From assembly GCA_905214715.1 (NCBI GenBank), contig CAJMMT010000002.1, positions 1-64,000 on the forward strand: DNA of 64,000 nt, in the 5' to 3' direction. Positions 35,091-42,849 of the stretch are shown in pieces (position 1 is the first letter of the stretch; every line of letters starts with the position of its first letter). The position numbers were made by a program, and so were the translations under genes. This DNA comes from an uncultured bacterium (GTDB lineage Bacteria > Bacteroidota > Bacteroidia > Bacteroidales > Muribaculaceae). Below the pieces are notes generated by a model that saw only the letters and a list, made by a program, of their open reading frames with translations, was not told where the DNA came from and ran no database searches.

Positions 35091-36263
35091 CTATGAATTT
35101 ATGTATTTGTCCGTAAGTTCGGTTGCGAAGACGCGTGCCGCCGCATCGGCTGCGGCAAGAGTCTCCACTTCCACTTCTCTATCGATGGCCACACCTTGCA
35201 TAGTCTCTTCCACCAGCCTCGGCATATCCACGAACCGTAGTTTACCATTCAGGAAAGAGGCCACGGCTATCTCGTTGGCCGCATTCATGATGCAAGGGAG
35301 TGTTCCTCCTTCGGCCACAGCCTCGTAAGCCAGACGTAACATCGGGAAGCGTTCCATGTCGGGGGTCTCGAAAGTAAGATTGGCATATTGAGCAAGAGAG
35401 AGAGCCGGCCTGCCGCAATCAATACGGTCGGGATATGCGAGGGCATACGCAATAGGCAGATGCATGTCGGGCACTCCGAGCTGAGCCTTTACCGCACCAT
35501 CCTCGAACTCCACCATCGAGTGGACTATGGACTGGGGATGCACGGCAATCTCTATCTCCTCAGGCTTACAGTCAAACAGCCACCGCGCCTCGATCATCTC
35601 GAATCCCTTGTTCATCATCGAGGCCGAATCTATTGTAACCTTGGCTCCCATGTTCCAGTTAGGATGTTTCAGGGCATCTGCAGGCGTTACCTTCTCAAGC
35701 TGTTCTGCGGTGAAAGTTCTGAACGGCCCTCCACTGGCAGTCAATATCAATTTCCTGACTTTCGGACGGTCTTCCCCTCTGAGGCACTGGAATATTGCCG
35801 AGTGTTCGCTGTCGACAGGAAGAATCGATGATGCAGACCCTCCGAGACGGCGCGCTACAAGTTCGCCACCGGCCACAAGTGTCTCTTTGTTTGCAAGCGC
35901 TATTTTTTTCCCGGCATCGATAGCCGCGAGTGTGGGCACAAGCCCGCTGTAACCCACTAATGCAGTCAGCACCATGTCTGTTTCCGACAAAGCGGCCGCT
36001 TCCGCTATTGCTGCTTTCCCAGCCTCAACCCTAATGGGCAGCCCCGAGAGAGCCTTGCGAAGATCGCCGAGATAAGTTTCATCGGCTATTGCCACAAAGC
36101 GGGGTGTGAACCTGCGTGCCTGCTCGGCCAGCAATTTCCAGTTACGTCCCGCAGTCAACGCCTCTATTTTGAAACGTTCAGGGTGCAGACCCACGATATC
36201 GAGCGTCTGCGTTCCTATGCTGCCTGTACTGCCAAGCAGCGTTATATGTCTTGTTGTATTCAC
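35091..36263 (-). CDS. dxr: 1-deoxy-D-xylulose 5-phosphate reductoisomerase
   Basis: 390 aa. N-terminal NADPH fold LLGSTGSIGTQTLDIV, LANKETLVAGGELV, SEHSAIFQCL and GGPFRTF (substrate loop), NWNMGAKVTIDSASMMNKGFEMIEA (shown in part). Converts DXP to MEP in the non-mevalonate isoprenoid route. Upstream gene ends 64 bases away; with rseP downstream it forms a unit. Confidence 0.97.
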   Translation of the reverse strand: MNTTRHITLLGSTGSIGTQTLDIVGLHPERFKIEALTAGRNWKLLAEQARRFTPRFVAIADETYLGDLRKALSGLPIRVEAGKAAIAEAAALSETDMVLTALVGYSGLVPTLAAIDAGKKIALANKETLVAGGELVARRLGGSASSILPVDSEHSAIFQCLRGEDRPKVRKLILTASGGPFRTFTAEQLEKVTPADALKHPNWNMGAKVTIDSASMMNKGFEMIEARWLFDCKPEEIEIAVHPQSIVHSMVEFEDGAVKAQLGVPDMHLPIAYALAYPDRIDCGRPALSLAQYANLTFETPDMERFPMLRLAYEAVAEGGTLPCIMNAANEIAVASFLNGKLRFVDMPRLVEETMQGVAIDREVEVETLAAADAAARVFATELTDKYINS

Positions 36264-36326
36264 TTCACTATCTATTTCCTTTATCTCCGCCGGGAATCAT
36301 CCGGCGGCTTTGCAGCTCTCTTCACT

Positions 36327-37169
36327 TCAGAAACTATTGTCAGGCAGATATCTGCGCGGTGGCAGACACTCTCCGTCGTGCCACAGCTGTATGTCTACCT
36401 TATCGCCGCGTATCCCCTTCCCCGATGCCTGGATAGCTATCGCCTCGCCGGCATCCACATGACTTCCCTGATCCACAAGCGGCGATCCAAGTCGGGAATA
36501 CCGGCTCATAAAGCCGTTGTCGTGTTGAATCCACACCACGTATCCGCGTTCTCTCACCGACCGGGTCACTCCTACCACAGTTCCATCGGCCACAGCTCTC
36601 ACGCATGCTCCACGTGCGAGAATCACCGATTGGGTCACTCCATCGCGACCAAGCTGCCCATAAACGCCTGATGTAGCCGGGAAGCAGAATACCATACCTT
36701 CAGCAGCCAACGGAGCCAGCACGGCAAGATTGAACCCTTCGCGACGCTGCATGGCCAAAGTAAAACGCGCCTCCTGTTCAGTGGGCATCACAAGCGAGTC
36801 TGCGGCGACTGTCAAAGCTTCATCTAAAACTGTCTCCGAAGTATCGGGCCTTGCCTGCGGCTGCCGACGGGTGTCAAGAGCCGTAATAAACGATGCCATA
36901 TATTCACGCTCTACCCTTATTGCCTCACGCAGCGAGTCTATACGCAGGTAAGCCATCTCGGCCGCGGCTCTCTGCTCACGAGGCATATACTCCGGAACGA
37001 ACCTTCGCATAGGCGTAAGAAATACAAGGGCACCACCAATCGCCATGAGAAGAAACGCGATACCCGCCAACGTAAGAATAAGACGTAATGGAGAGGCACA
37101 CCAACTGGCACGCCGCTCCAAACTCCCCTCATCGACAAGGGTAATTCTGAACGCTCGCTTCCTCTTCAC
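36327..37169 (-). CDS. M23/LytM-like protein, active site degenerate
   Basis: 280 aa. One membrane segment at 28-50 (LRLILTLAGIAFLLMAIGGA), a coiled region, then a LytM fold (about 160-270): GVYGQLG, AVADGTVVGVTRSV, VVWIQHDNGFMSRYSRLGSP, QASGKGIRGDKVDIQLWHDG. In active M23 peptidases the zinc ligands are H(x)nD and HxH; here the first His is absent and the YAHL position reads YSRL. It is therefore probably a non-cleaving partner, such as the EnvC/NlpD-type activators of amidases. The coiled region supports such a role. Confidence 0.8.
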   Translation of the reverse strand: MKRKRAFRITLVDEGSLERRASWCASPLRLILTLAGIAFLLMAIGGALVFLTPMRRFVPEYMPREQRAAAEMAYLRIDSLREAIRVEREYMASFITALDTRRQPQARPDTSETVLDEALTVAADSLVMPTEQEARFTLAMQRREGFNLAVLAPLAAEGMVFCFPATSGVYGQLGRDGVTQSVILARGACVRAVADGTVVGVTRSVRERGYVVWIQHDNGFMSRYSRLGSPLVDQGSHVDAGEAIAIQASGKGIRGDKVDIQLWHDGECLPPRRYLPDNSF

Positions 37170-37514
37170 CCTGCGAATTTACTTAAATATAACCAAACAG
37201 CAAAATTCAGGCCCTTTCGCTTTATCTGCGCAACCTCTGTCGCCTGACGATTCGCAACATATACCGGCGGCAATTTACGGAAAAACGCGTGGCGTCCCTT
37301 ATAGCTCAAAACCGACACTACAAATGCGTTTTTTATCCTCTTGCTAAAAATTTCGAACTTTTTAACCAAACTTTTTTTAACATGGGCTTGTTTGAATAGG
37401 TGAAAACGGGACAAGGGGAAAACCCTCAAGGGAGAAGAGAATGATTCCACTATTTTTCTATCGATTCTCCTGTTTACGATTCAACCGGATTATAAAACCA
37501 AAATTCATAGAATT
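37170..37514. other. 345-base gap between divergent M23-like and porin genes
   Basis: Shows near-promoter words: TATATTTA on the minus strand 16 bases before the M23-like start and TATTTTTC on the plus strand at 37450-37457 upstream of the porin gene. No -33 TTTG at standard spacing. AT-rich runs (CTTTTTTTAA) occur near 37370. No gene recognised. Confidence 0.45.
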
Positions 37515-38768
37515 ATGAAAACATCTAAACTCTTTTGCATGTTGGCAGTGTTTGGCGGTACTTCATTCATACCCGCCATTGCTCAGGAAGCAGTCGTTTC
37601 CGAGGATGCAGTGACCGTAACTGAGTTCACTTGCGACAACACTACCCGTTATTATTCATCTTGGCGCGACAACTGGTTCATCCAGCTCGGAGCCGGAGTT
37701 AATCAGCCCTTCGTAGAACATGGTGTACGTGTACCGTCTTCGCTACACAATGTAGACCGGAAAAAAATGACCGTAGAATATAATGTAGGTGTAGGTCGCT
37801 GGATCACTCCTTATCTCGGTCTGAGACTGAACGCACTTGGCGGATGTCTGCATTGGGACAATCCCAGCGAATGGAACCGTAATGGATGGACAAAGTCAAG
37901 ACATGTCAACCTGAACTTCGAGCTTATGTGGGATATGTGCAACAGTATCGGCGGTGTTAACCCCGACCGTCCTGTAAGCGTCATTCCGTTCGTGGGTCTT
38001 GGCGGCGATTACAACTGGAAGATTCGCGGTGGCAACGGACATACCGCCGCCGGTTCCAACATTTTTGTTGAAGACAGCGAGAACATCAAGAAGTCTTCCT
38101 GGACCCTTCCAGTGTCGGCAGGTATACAGTTCCGCTTCCGTCTCTGCAAATATATCGACTTCTTCGCTGAAGCACGTGCAGCATTCTACGGCGACAACTG
38201 GAACGGATGCGCATATGGCAAGCCTATCGAGGCGAACGTATCGGCACTGGGCGGATTCAACATCAATATAGGTGGACGCAAGTGGGGTGAATACAACGAA
38301 TGCGCTACCGCAGCCGAAATAGCATCGCTCAACGGACAGGTCAACAATCTGCGTGAGGAGCTGCTCATGGCCAATCAGGCTCTCGCAGCAGCCGAGGCAG
38401 CAGCCGCAACGGCACCCAAGGAAGTGGTTAAGGATTGCCCCGAAACTCCTCTCCTCTCTACCGTACGCTTCAAAATCAACTCTGCGGTGATCTCGCCCGA
38501 GGAAGAAGTGAATGTCTACAACATGGCACAATGGCTCAAGGCTAATCCCGATGCCAAGATTACAATCGTAGGTTACGCCGATAAGGATACCGGTACCGCC
38601 GACTACAACATGGCACTTTCCCAGAAACGCGCCGAAGCGGTTGCAGCCAGCCTTACCAAGAACTACGGAATCTCAGCCGACCGCTACACCGTACGCTATG
38701 ACGGATCTTCCGTACAGCCTTACGAAAGCAACGACTGGAACCGTATCGTAATCTTCACCGATAAATAA
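37515..38768 (+). CDS. OmpA-family outer membrane porin
   Basis: 417 aa. Signal peptide 1-23 (ending AIAQ), an N-terminal beta-barrel region (about 40-260), a helical linker rich in Ala (NQALAAAEAAAATAPKE) and a C-terminal OmpA peptidoglycan-binding domain (TVRFKINSAVISPEEEVNVY, IVGYADKDTGTADYN, LSQKRAEAVAASL, RIVIFTDK). It is the major porin-like OmpA of Bacteroidales, tethering the outer membrane to murein. Followed by a strong terminator at 38801. A single transcription unit. Confidence 0.93.
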   Translation: MKTSKLFCMLAVFGGTSFIPAIAQEAVVSEDAVTVTEFTCDNTTRYYSSWRDNWFIQLGAGVNQPFVEHGVRVPSSLHNVDRKKMTVEYNVGVGRWITPYLGLRLNALGGCLHWDNPSEWNRNGWTKSRHVNLNFELMWDMCNSIGGVNPDRPVSVIPFVGLGGDYNWKIRGGNGHTAAGSNIFVEDSENIKKSSWTLPVSAGIQFRFRLCKYIDFFAEARAAFYGDNWNGCAYGKPIEANVSALGGFNINIGGRKWGEYNECATAAEIASLNGQVNNLREELLMANQALAAAEAAAATAPKEVVKDCPETPLLSTVRFKINSAVISPEEEVNVYNMAQWLKANPDAKITIVGYADKDTGTADYNMALSQKRAEAVAASLTKNYGISADRYTVRYDGSSVQPYESNDWNRIVIFTDK

Positions 38769-38800
38769 GGAAGTTCCGACAAACTGATTCGCTGAAATAC

Positions 38801-38832
38801 AAGCGGAGCCCCCATTACGGCGGGTTCCGCTT
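38801..38832 (+). terminator. Terminator of the OmpA gene
   Basis: Arms AAGCGGAGCCC / GGGTTCCGCTT (one G-T wobble) around a 10-base loop, followed by ACTTTTTG. 33 bases after the stop. Confidence 0.85.
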
Positions 38833-38914
38833 ACTTTTTGCCGTGTCGGAATAAGCGCAACCGGGTGTTTCATGAAAATTATTTGAAAACATGTTGAAAA
38901 ATATCTTTAAATCT

Positions 38915-38945
38915 TTTGCCGATATGGTGAAAGATACTATTTTTG
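38915..38945 (+). promoter_or_regulatory. Promoter of gdhA
   Basis: TTTG at 38915-38918, 19 bases, then TATTTTTG at 38938-38945: both parts of the Bacteroidetes vegetative promoter. The start would be near 38951 and leaves a leader of about 135 bases, longer than usual, with a small GTCGCG/CGCGAC hairpin at 39017-39034. Confidence 0.75.
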
Positions 38946-39088
38946 CAATGGAGAGAAACGAAAGGCTCCACCTATATATAATATAATGTATAAGGGAAGG
39001 CATACGTAGAACCTCTGTCGCGGGAAGTCGCGACTATCATCTCATAATACCAAACAAAACACGTTTAACCATAAATCTAAAACGACCA

Positions 39089-40429
39089 ATGAACATTAAC
39101 GAAATCATGGCCAATCTGGAGGCCAAGCACCCCGGTGAGAAGGAATTTCTCCAGGCTGTAAAAGAAGTACTTCTGTCAGTAGAAGACGTTTACAACCAGC
39201 ACCCCGAATATGAGAAGGCCCGCATCATCGAGCGCATGGTAGAGCCCGACCGCATCTTCACTTTCCGTGTAACATGGGTAGATGACAATGGCGAAGTCCA
39301 GAACAACATAGGCTATCGCGTTCAGTTCAACAATGCTATCGGCCCGTACAAAGGCGGCATCCGTTTCCACGCATCTGTCAACCTCTCTATACTTAAGTTC
39401 CTCGGTTTCGAGCAGACCTTCAAAAACGCCCTCACAACCCTTCCCATGGGTGGCGGCAAAGGCGGTTCCGACTTCTCGCCCCGTGGCAAAAGCGACGCTG
39501 AAATCATGCGTTTCTGCCAGGCTTTCGTTATGGAGCTGTGGCGTAACCTCGGTCCCGACCGCGACGTACCCGCAGGCGATATAGGCGTAGGCGGCCGCGA
39601 AGTTGGCTATATGTACGGTATGTACAAGAAGCTCGCCCGTGAGAACACTGGTACTTTCACCGGCAAGGGACTCTCTTTCGGCGGCAGCCGTCTGCGTCCT
39701 GAAGCTACCGGTTTCGGTGCCGTTTACTTCGTTCAGAACGTTCTTAAGAAAAACTGGAACGAGGATCTCAAGGGTAAGACTGTAGCTATCTCCGGCTTCG
39801 GTAACGTAGCATGGGGTGCCGCTACAAAGGCTACCGAACTCGGTGCGAAAGTTGTTACTATCTCCGGTCCTGACGGATACATCTACGATCCCGCCGGTCT
39901 TGACGCTGAAAAGATCGAATATATGCTGGAACTCCGCGCAAGCGGCAACGACGTTGTCGCTCCTTATGCCGACAAGTTCCCCGGCTCAACTTTCTTCCCC
40001 GGCCGCAAACCTTGGGAGCAGAAAGTCGATATCGCCATGCCCTGCGCCACTCAGAACGAACTCGGCGAGGCTGACGCAAAGGCTCTGATCGCAAACGGCG
40101 TTCAGCTCTGCGCTGAAGTATCCAACATGGGTTGCACTCCCGAAGCTATCGACGCATTCATCGCCAACAAGACCATCTACTGCCCCGGTAAGGCTGTCAA
40201 CGCAGGTGGCGTAGGCGTTTCCGGTCTCGAAATGAGCCAGGACGCAGAACACCTCCAGTGGAGCGCCGCTGAAGTAGATGCCAAACTGCACGAAATGATG
40301 AACTCCATCCACTGCGCTTGCGTAGAACATGGCACACAGCCCGACGGATACATCAACTACATGAAGGGCGCCAACATCGCCGGCTTCCTCAAAGTCGCCG
40401 ACGCTATGCTCGCTCAGGGTATCATCTGA
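39089..40429 (+). CDS. gdhA: NADP-specific glutamate dehydrogenase
   Basis: 446 aa hexameric type. GGIRFH (89-94), the catalytic Lys124 in PMGGGKGGSDF, DVPAGDIGVGGREVGYM and the nucleotide-binding GFGNVAWGAATKATELGAKVV region (in part). Interconverts 2-oxoglutarate plus ammonia and glutamate in nitrogen assimilation. Highly expressed-looking codon use (many AAC, CGC, GAC) compared with neighbours. Single gene with its own promoter and terminator. Confidence 0.98.
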   Translation: MNINEIMANLEAKHPGEKEFLQAVKEVLLSVEDVYNQHPEYEKARIIERMVEPDRIFTFRVTWVDDNGEVQNNIGYRVQFNNAIGPYKGGIRFHASVNLSILKFLGFEQTFKNALTTLPMGGGKGGSDFSPRGKSDAEIMRFCQAFVMELWRNLGPDRDVPAGDIGVGGREVGYMYGMYKKLARENTGTFTGKGLSFGGSRLRPEATGFGAVYFVQNVLKKNWNEDLKGKTVAISGFGNVAWGAATKATELGAKVVTISGPDGYIYDPAGLDAEKIEYMLELRASGNDVVAPYADKFPGSTFFPGRKPWEQKVDIAMPCATQNELGEADAKALIANGVQLCAEVSNMGCTPEAIDAFIANKTIYCPGKAVNAGGVGVSGLEMSQDAEHLQWSAAEVDAKLHEMMNSIHCACVEHGTQPDGYINYMKGANIAGFLKVADAMLAQGII

Positions 40430-40447
40430 TAAATACCATTTTCACAT

Positions 40448-40484
40448 AAAAAAGGATGCTTCCGTTCGGGAGCATCCTTTTTTT
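40448..40484 (+). terminator. Terminator of gdhA
   Basis: AAAAAGGATGCTTCC / GGGAGCATCCTTTTT with a GTTC loop and a T tract, 18 bases after the gdhA stop. Confidence 0.9.
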
Positions 40485-40516
40485 AGTCATTGGTCATTGG
40501 TCATTAGTCATTGGTC
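40484..40516. repeat. Tandem heptamer repeat GTCATTG/GTCATTA
   Basis: Four and a half copies of GTCATTG-like heptamers directly after the gdhA terminator. The same word in reverse complement (AATGACT) occurs in tandem before 61142. Confidence 0.7.
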
Positions 40517-40580
40517 GTATCTGTTTCCAATAATTCAAATTACTCCAATTACTCCCATAACTCCAATCTCCCCCTGACGA

Positions 40581-41255
40581 TTACCGGCTATACTCCAGCA
40601 ATTTCCGGAACTCAGCTGAAAACCGTTGTTTAATCTCAGGCATCGGTATGTTTTTTCCCGTCTCAACAGCCACAGACGTTACACCTTTATCTGTGAAACC
40701 GCAAGGATTGATAAGATTGAACCGACTCAGATCTGTATTTACATTAAGAGCCAGACCATGCATGGTTACAAACCGTGTACATTTCACTCCTATGGCGCAA
40801 ATCTTTCTCTCGGCCGGTGTCCCCTTCCCAATCCACACTCCGGTCGCACCTTCCACTCTTTCTCCTTCGATACCCCAATGGGCTATCGTGCGTATCACGC
40901 TTTCCTCAAGAAGGTCTACATAACTCTTTACCCCGAGATGATGCGCCTCAAGATCAATCAACGGATATGCCACAAGCTGTCCGGGGCCATGATAGGTAAC
41001 ATCTCCTCCGCGCTCTATGTCGTAGACCTCAACACCTCTTCGCGCGAGTTCATCGCGCGCAAACAACAGATTACTCCGCTCGGCATGCCGACCGAGAGTT
41101 ATAACATCGGTGTGCTCTACAAGCCATAACTGTTCCTCAGCCACAGGCTTACCGGCACGCTTTGCCTCTACCATAGCCTGCTGGATCTCTTTCTGGGCTT
41201 TCCAGACTCCGGCATAGCCACGCAGACCCAGATCTTTTATCTGCAAAAACGGCAT
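40581..41255 (-). CDS. lipB: Octanoyl-[ACP]:protein N-octanoyltransferase
   Basis: 224 aa. RGGDVTYHGPGQLVAYPLIDL, KICAIGVKC and HGLALNVNTDLSRFNLINPCG (with the catalytic Cys and the conserved Lys earlier) are the LipB marks. Transfers octanoate from acyl carrier protein to lipoyl domains. Two bases after lipA in the same direction, so the two steps of lipoate synthesis are one unit. Confidence 0.97.
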   Translation of the reverse strand: MPFLQIKDLGLRGYAGVWKAQKEIQQAMVEAKRAGKPVAEEQLWLVEHTDVITLGRHAERSNLLFARDELARRGVEVYDIERGGDVTYHGPGQLVAYPLIDLEAHHLGVKSYVDLLEESVIRTIAHWGIEGERVEGATGVWIGKGTPAERKICAIGVKCTRFVTMHGLALNVNTDLSRFNLINPCGFTDKGVTSVAVETGKNIPMPEIKQRFSAEFRKLLEYSR

Positions 41256-41257
41256 AG

Positions 41258-42133
41258 TCAGTGAACGTGTTTTTCGGCGTGATAGCTTGAACGCACCATC
41301 GGTGCCGACTCTACATGCCGGAATCCCTTTGCGATTCCGAACTTACGGTATTCCTCGAAAGTTTCAGGAGTTATGTATTCCTGCACGGGATAATGTCTTG
41401 CCGACGGTTGAAGATATTGTCCTATCGTAACCACCTCACACCCTACGTTTCTCAAATCATCGAGCGTTTCCGCTATTTCAGCCGGAGTCTCGCCGAGACC
41501 GAGCATTATGCCGGATTTCGAGCGCACTCCCCTTTCAGCTATGCGTGCTATCACTTTCAGTGATGTATCGTAAGTCGCCACGCTTCTGACTTCGGGAGTG
41601 AGACGGCGCACTGTCTCCATATTGTGGCTCACCACTTCCGGACCGGCATCTATCACCATGTCCACAAGGTCGAGCCTACCCTGGAAATCAGGTATCAGCA
41701 CCTCCATTGTAACACCGGGGCAATCCTTTTTAATGGCACGTATCAACTCCGCCCAATGACCGGCACCGAGATCGGGCAAGTCATCGCGGTCTACCGACGT
41801 CAGCACCACATGTTTAAGCTTCAGCTCGCGTATACTCTTCACTATATCGGTTATCTCTTTCTTGTCAAGGGGAGATGGTTTACCGGTGGCCACGTTGCAG
41901 AATTTACATGCCCTCGTGCAGACGTTTCCACCTATCATGAAAGTAGCCGTGCCGGCGCCCCAGCATTCCGCACGATTAGGACACATGCCTGATGTGCATA
42001 TCGTATGGAGATGATGCTCATTGAGTAATCCAACTACCTGACTTGTCTTGAAACCACGCGGCAATTTGATTTTAAGCCATTCCGGTTTGCGTCTGAAGTC
42101 GGCTTTTACGCCGTTACTGTTATTTTCGGTCAT
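41258..42133 (-). CDS. lipA: Lipoyl synthase
   Basis: 291 aa radical SAM enzyme. The auxiliary cluster motif CTSGMCPNRAEC (Cys46, Cys51, Cys57) and the radical SAM motif CTRACKFC (Cys72, Cys76, Cys79) are intact. Inserts two sulfur atoms into octanoyl-lysine to make lipoyl groups for pyruvate and glycine-cleavage complexes. First gene of lipA-lipB. A minus-strand TATTTTTG at 42226 lies upstream. Confidence 0.98.
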   Translation of the reverse strand: MTENNSNGVKADFRRKPEWLKIKLPRGFKTSQVVGLLNEHHLHTICTSGMCPNRAECWGAGTATFMIGGNVCTRACKFCNVATGKPSPLDKKEITDIVKSIRELKLKHVVLTSVDRDDLPDLGAGHWAELIRAIKKDCPGVTMEVLIPDFQGRLDLVDMVIDAGPEVVSHNMETVRRLTPEVRSVATYDTSLKVIARIAERGVRSKSGIMLGLGETPAEIAETLDDLRNVGCEVVTIGQYLQPSARHYPVQEYITPETFEEYRKFGIAKGFRHVESAPMVRSSYHAEKHVH

Positions 42134-42225
42134 TGTTGTTTCTTTATTGAAAGGCCTTACGGCTCATGGAGCCGCCTTCGGGAGTGAGGCTCAGTGATAT
42201 TTCGTTCACAGCACGTTCCCACTCA

Positions 42226-42233
42226 CAAAAATA
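42226..42233 (-). promoter_or_regulatory. -7 box upstream of lipA
   Basis: TATTTTTG on the minus strand, 93 bases before the lipA ATG. It sits back to back with the plus-strand box at 42247, so the divergent genes may start from this 30-base region. Confidence 0.45.
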
Positions 42234-42246
42234 CAAAAAAAATGCG

Positions 42247-42254
42247 TAAATTTG
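42247..42254 (+). promoter_or_regulatory. -7 box upstream of the HsdR_N-like gene
   Basis: TAAATTTG, 61 bases before the ATG at 42316. No -33 TTTG at 19-21 bases. Confidence 0.45.
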
Positions 42255-42315
42255 CCCTCCCGTGTGTTCCATTGGAGGTAGTAATCCCTCCGTTTCCTGT
42301 TTTTGACCCGATCAG

Positions 42316-42798
42316 ATGTCTAAACCTTCGAGCAGTTCATTAAATTTGCCTCCGGTTAAGCTGCAGACCTGTGTGGAGGATGGGATAGTAAAGGTCTATG
42401 ACCCTCTGCGCCACAAGTATGTAGCTCTTACGCCGGAAGAATTCGTACGCCAGCATTTTACCGCATTCCTGAGCGATAACCTCGGATACCCACGGACGCT
42501 TATGGCCAATGAGGTGAAAGTAGAGCTTAACGGCATGTCTAAGCGTTGCGACACGCTCGTTTACAGTCCCCGCGACGGAGCGCCGCTGATGATTGTGGAA
42601 TACAAGGCCCCTGATGTAGAGATATGTCAGGATACTTTCGATCAGATTGTGCGTTATAACATGATTCTGAAAGCCCGCTTTCTTGTAGTGTCCAACGGAC
42701 TTCGCCACTACTGTTGTGCCATAGATTACCGTACCGGAACCTACAACTTCATACCGCAGGTGCCTTCTTACGTATCACTACTCGGATCAGAACAATAA
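42316..42798 (+). CDS. HsdR N-terminal-like (HSDR_N_2) nuclease-fold protein
   Basis: 160 aa, single domain resembling the N-terminal PD-(D/E)XK part of type I restriction HsdR subunits: EEFVRQHFTAFLSDNLGYP, KRCDTLVYSPRDGAPLMIVEYKAP (Asp and Glu-x-Lys core, shown in part), YNMILKARFLVVSNGLRHYCC. Common in Bacteroidales as a stand-alone protein beside a UvrD helicase; not part of a type I system here. Function unknown. Followed by the PcrA/UvrD gene after 51 bases. Confidence 0.85.
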   Translation: MSKPSSSSLNLPPVKLQTCVEDGIVKVYDPLRHKYVALTPEEFVRQHFTAFLSDNLGYPRTLMANEVKVELNGMSKRCDTLVYSPRDGAPLMIVEYKAPDVEICQDTFDQIVRYNMILKARFLVVSNGLRHYCCAIDYRTGTYNFIPQVPSYVSLLGSEQ

Positions 42799-42849
42799 AG
42801 ACAATCGGGAGCAACCATTTGTTCGACACACACCATTAATCAACGACCC

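Noticed and set aside
42316..42798. Type I restriction system
   Set aside because: Only the HsdR N-terminal-like domain is present, with no HsdM, HsdS or HsdR motor nearby.
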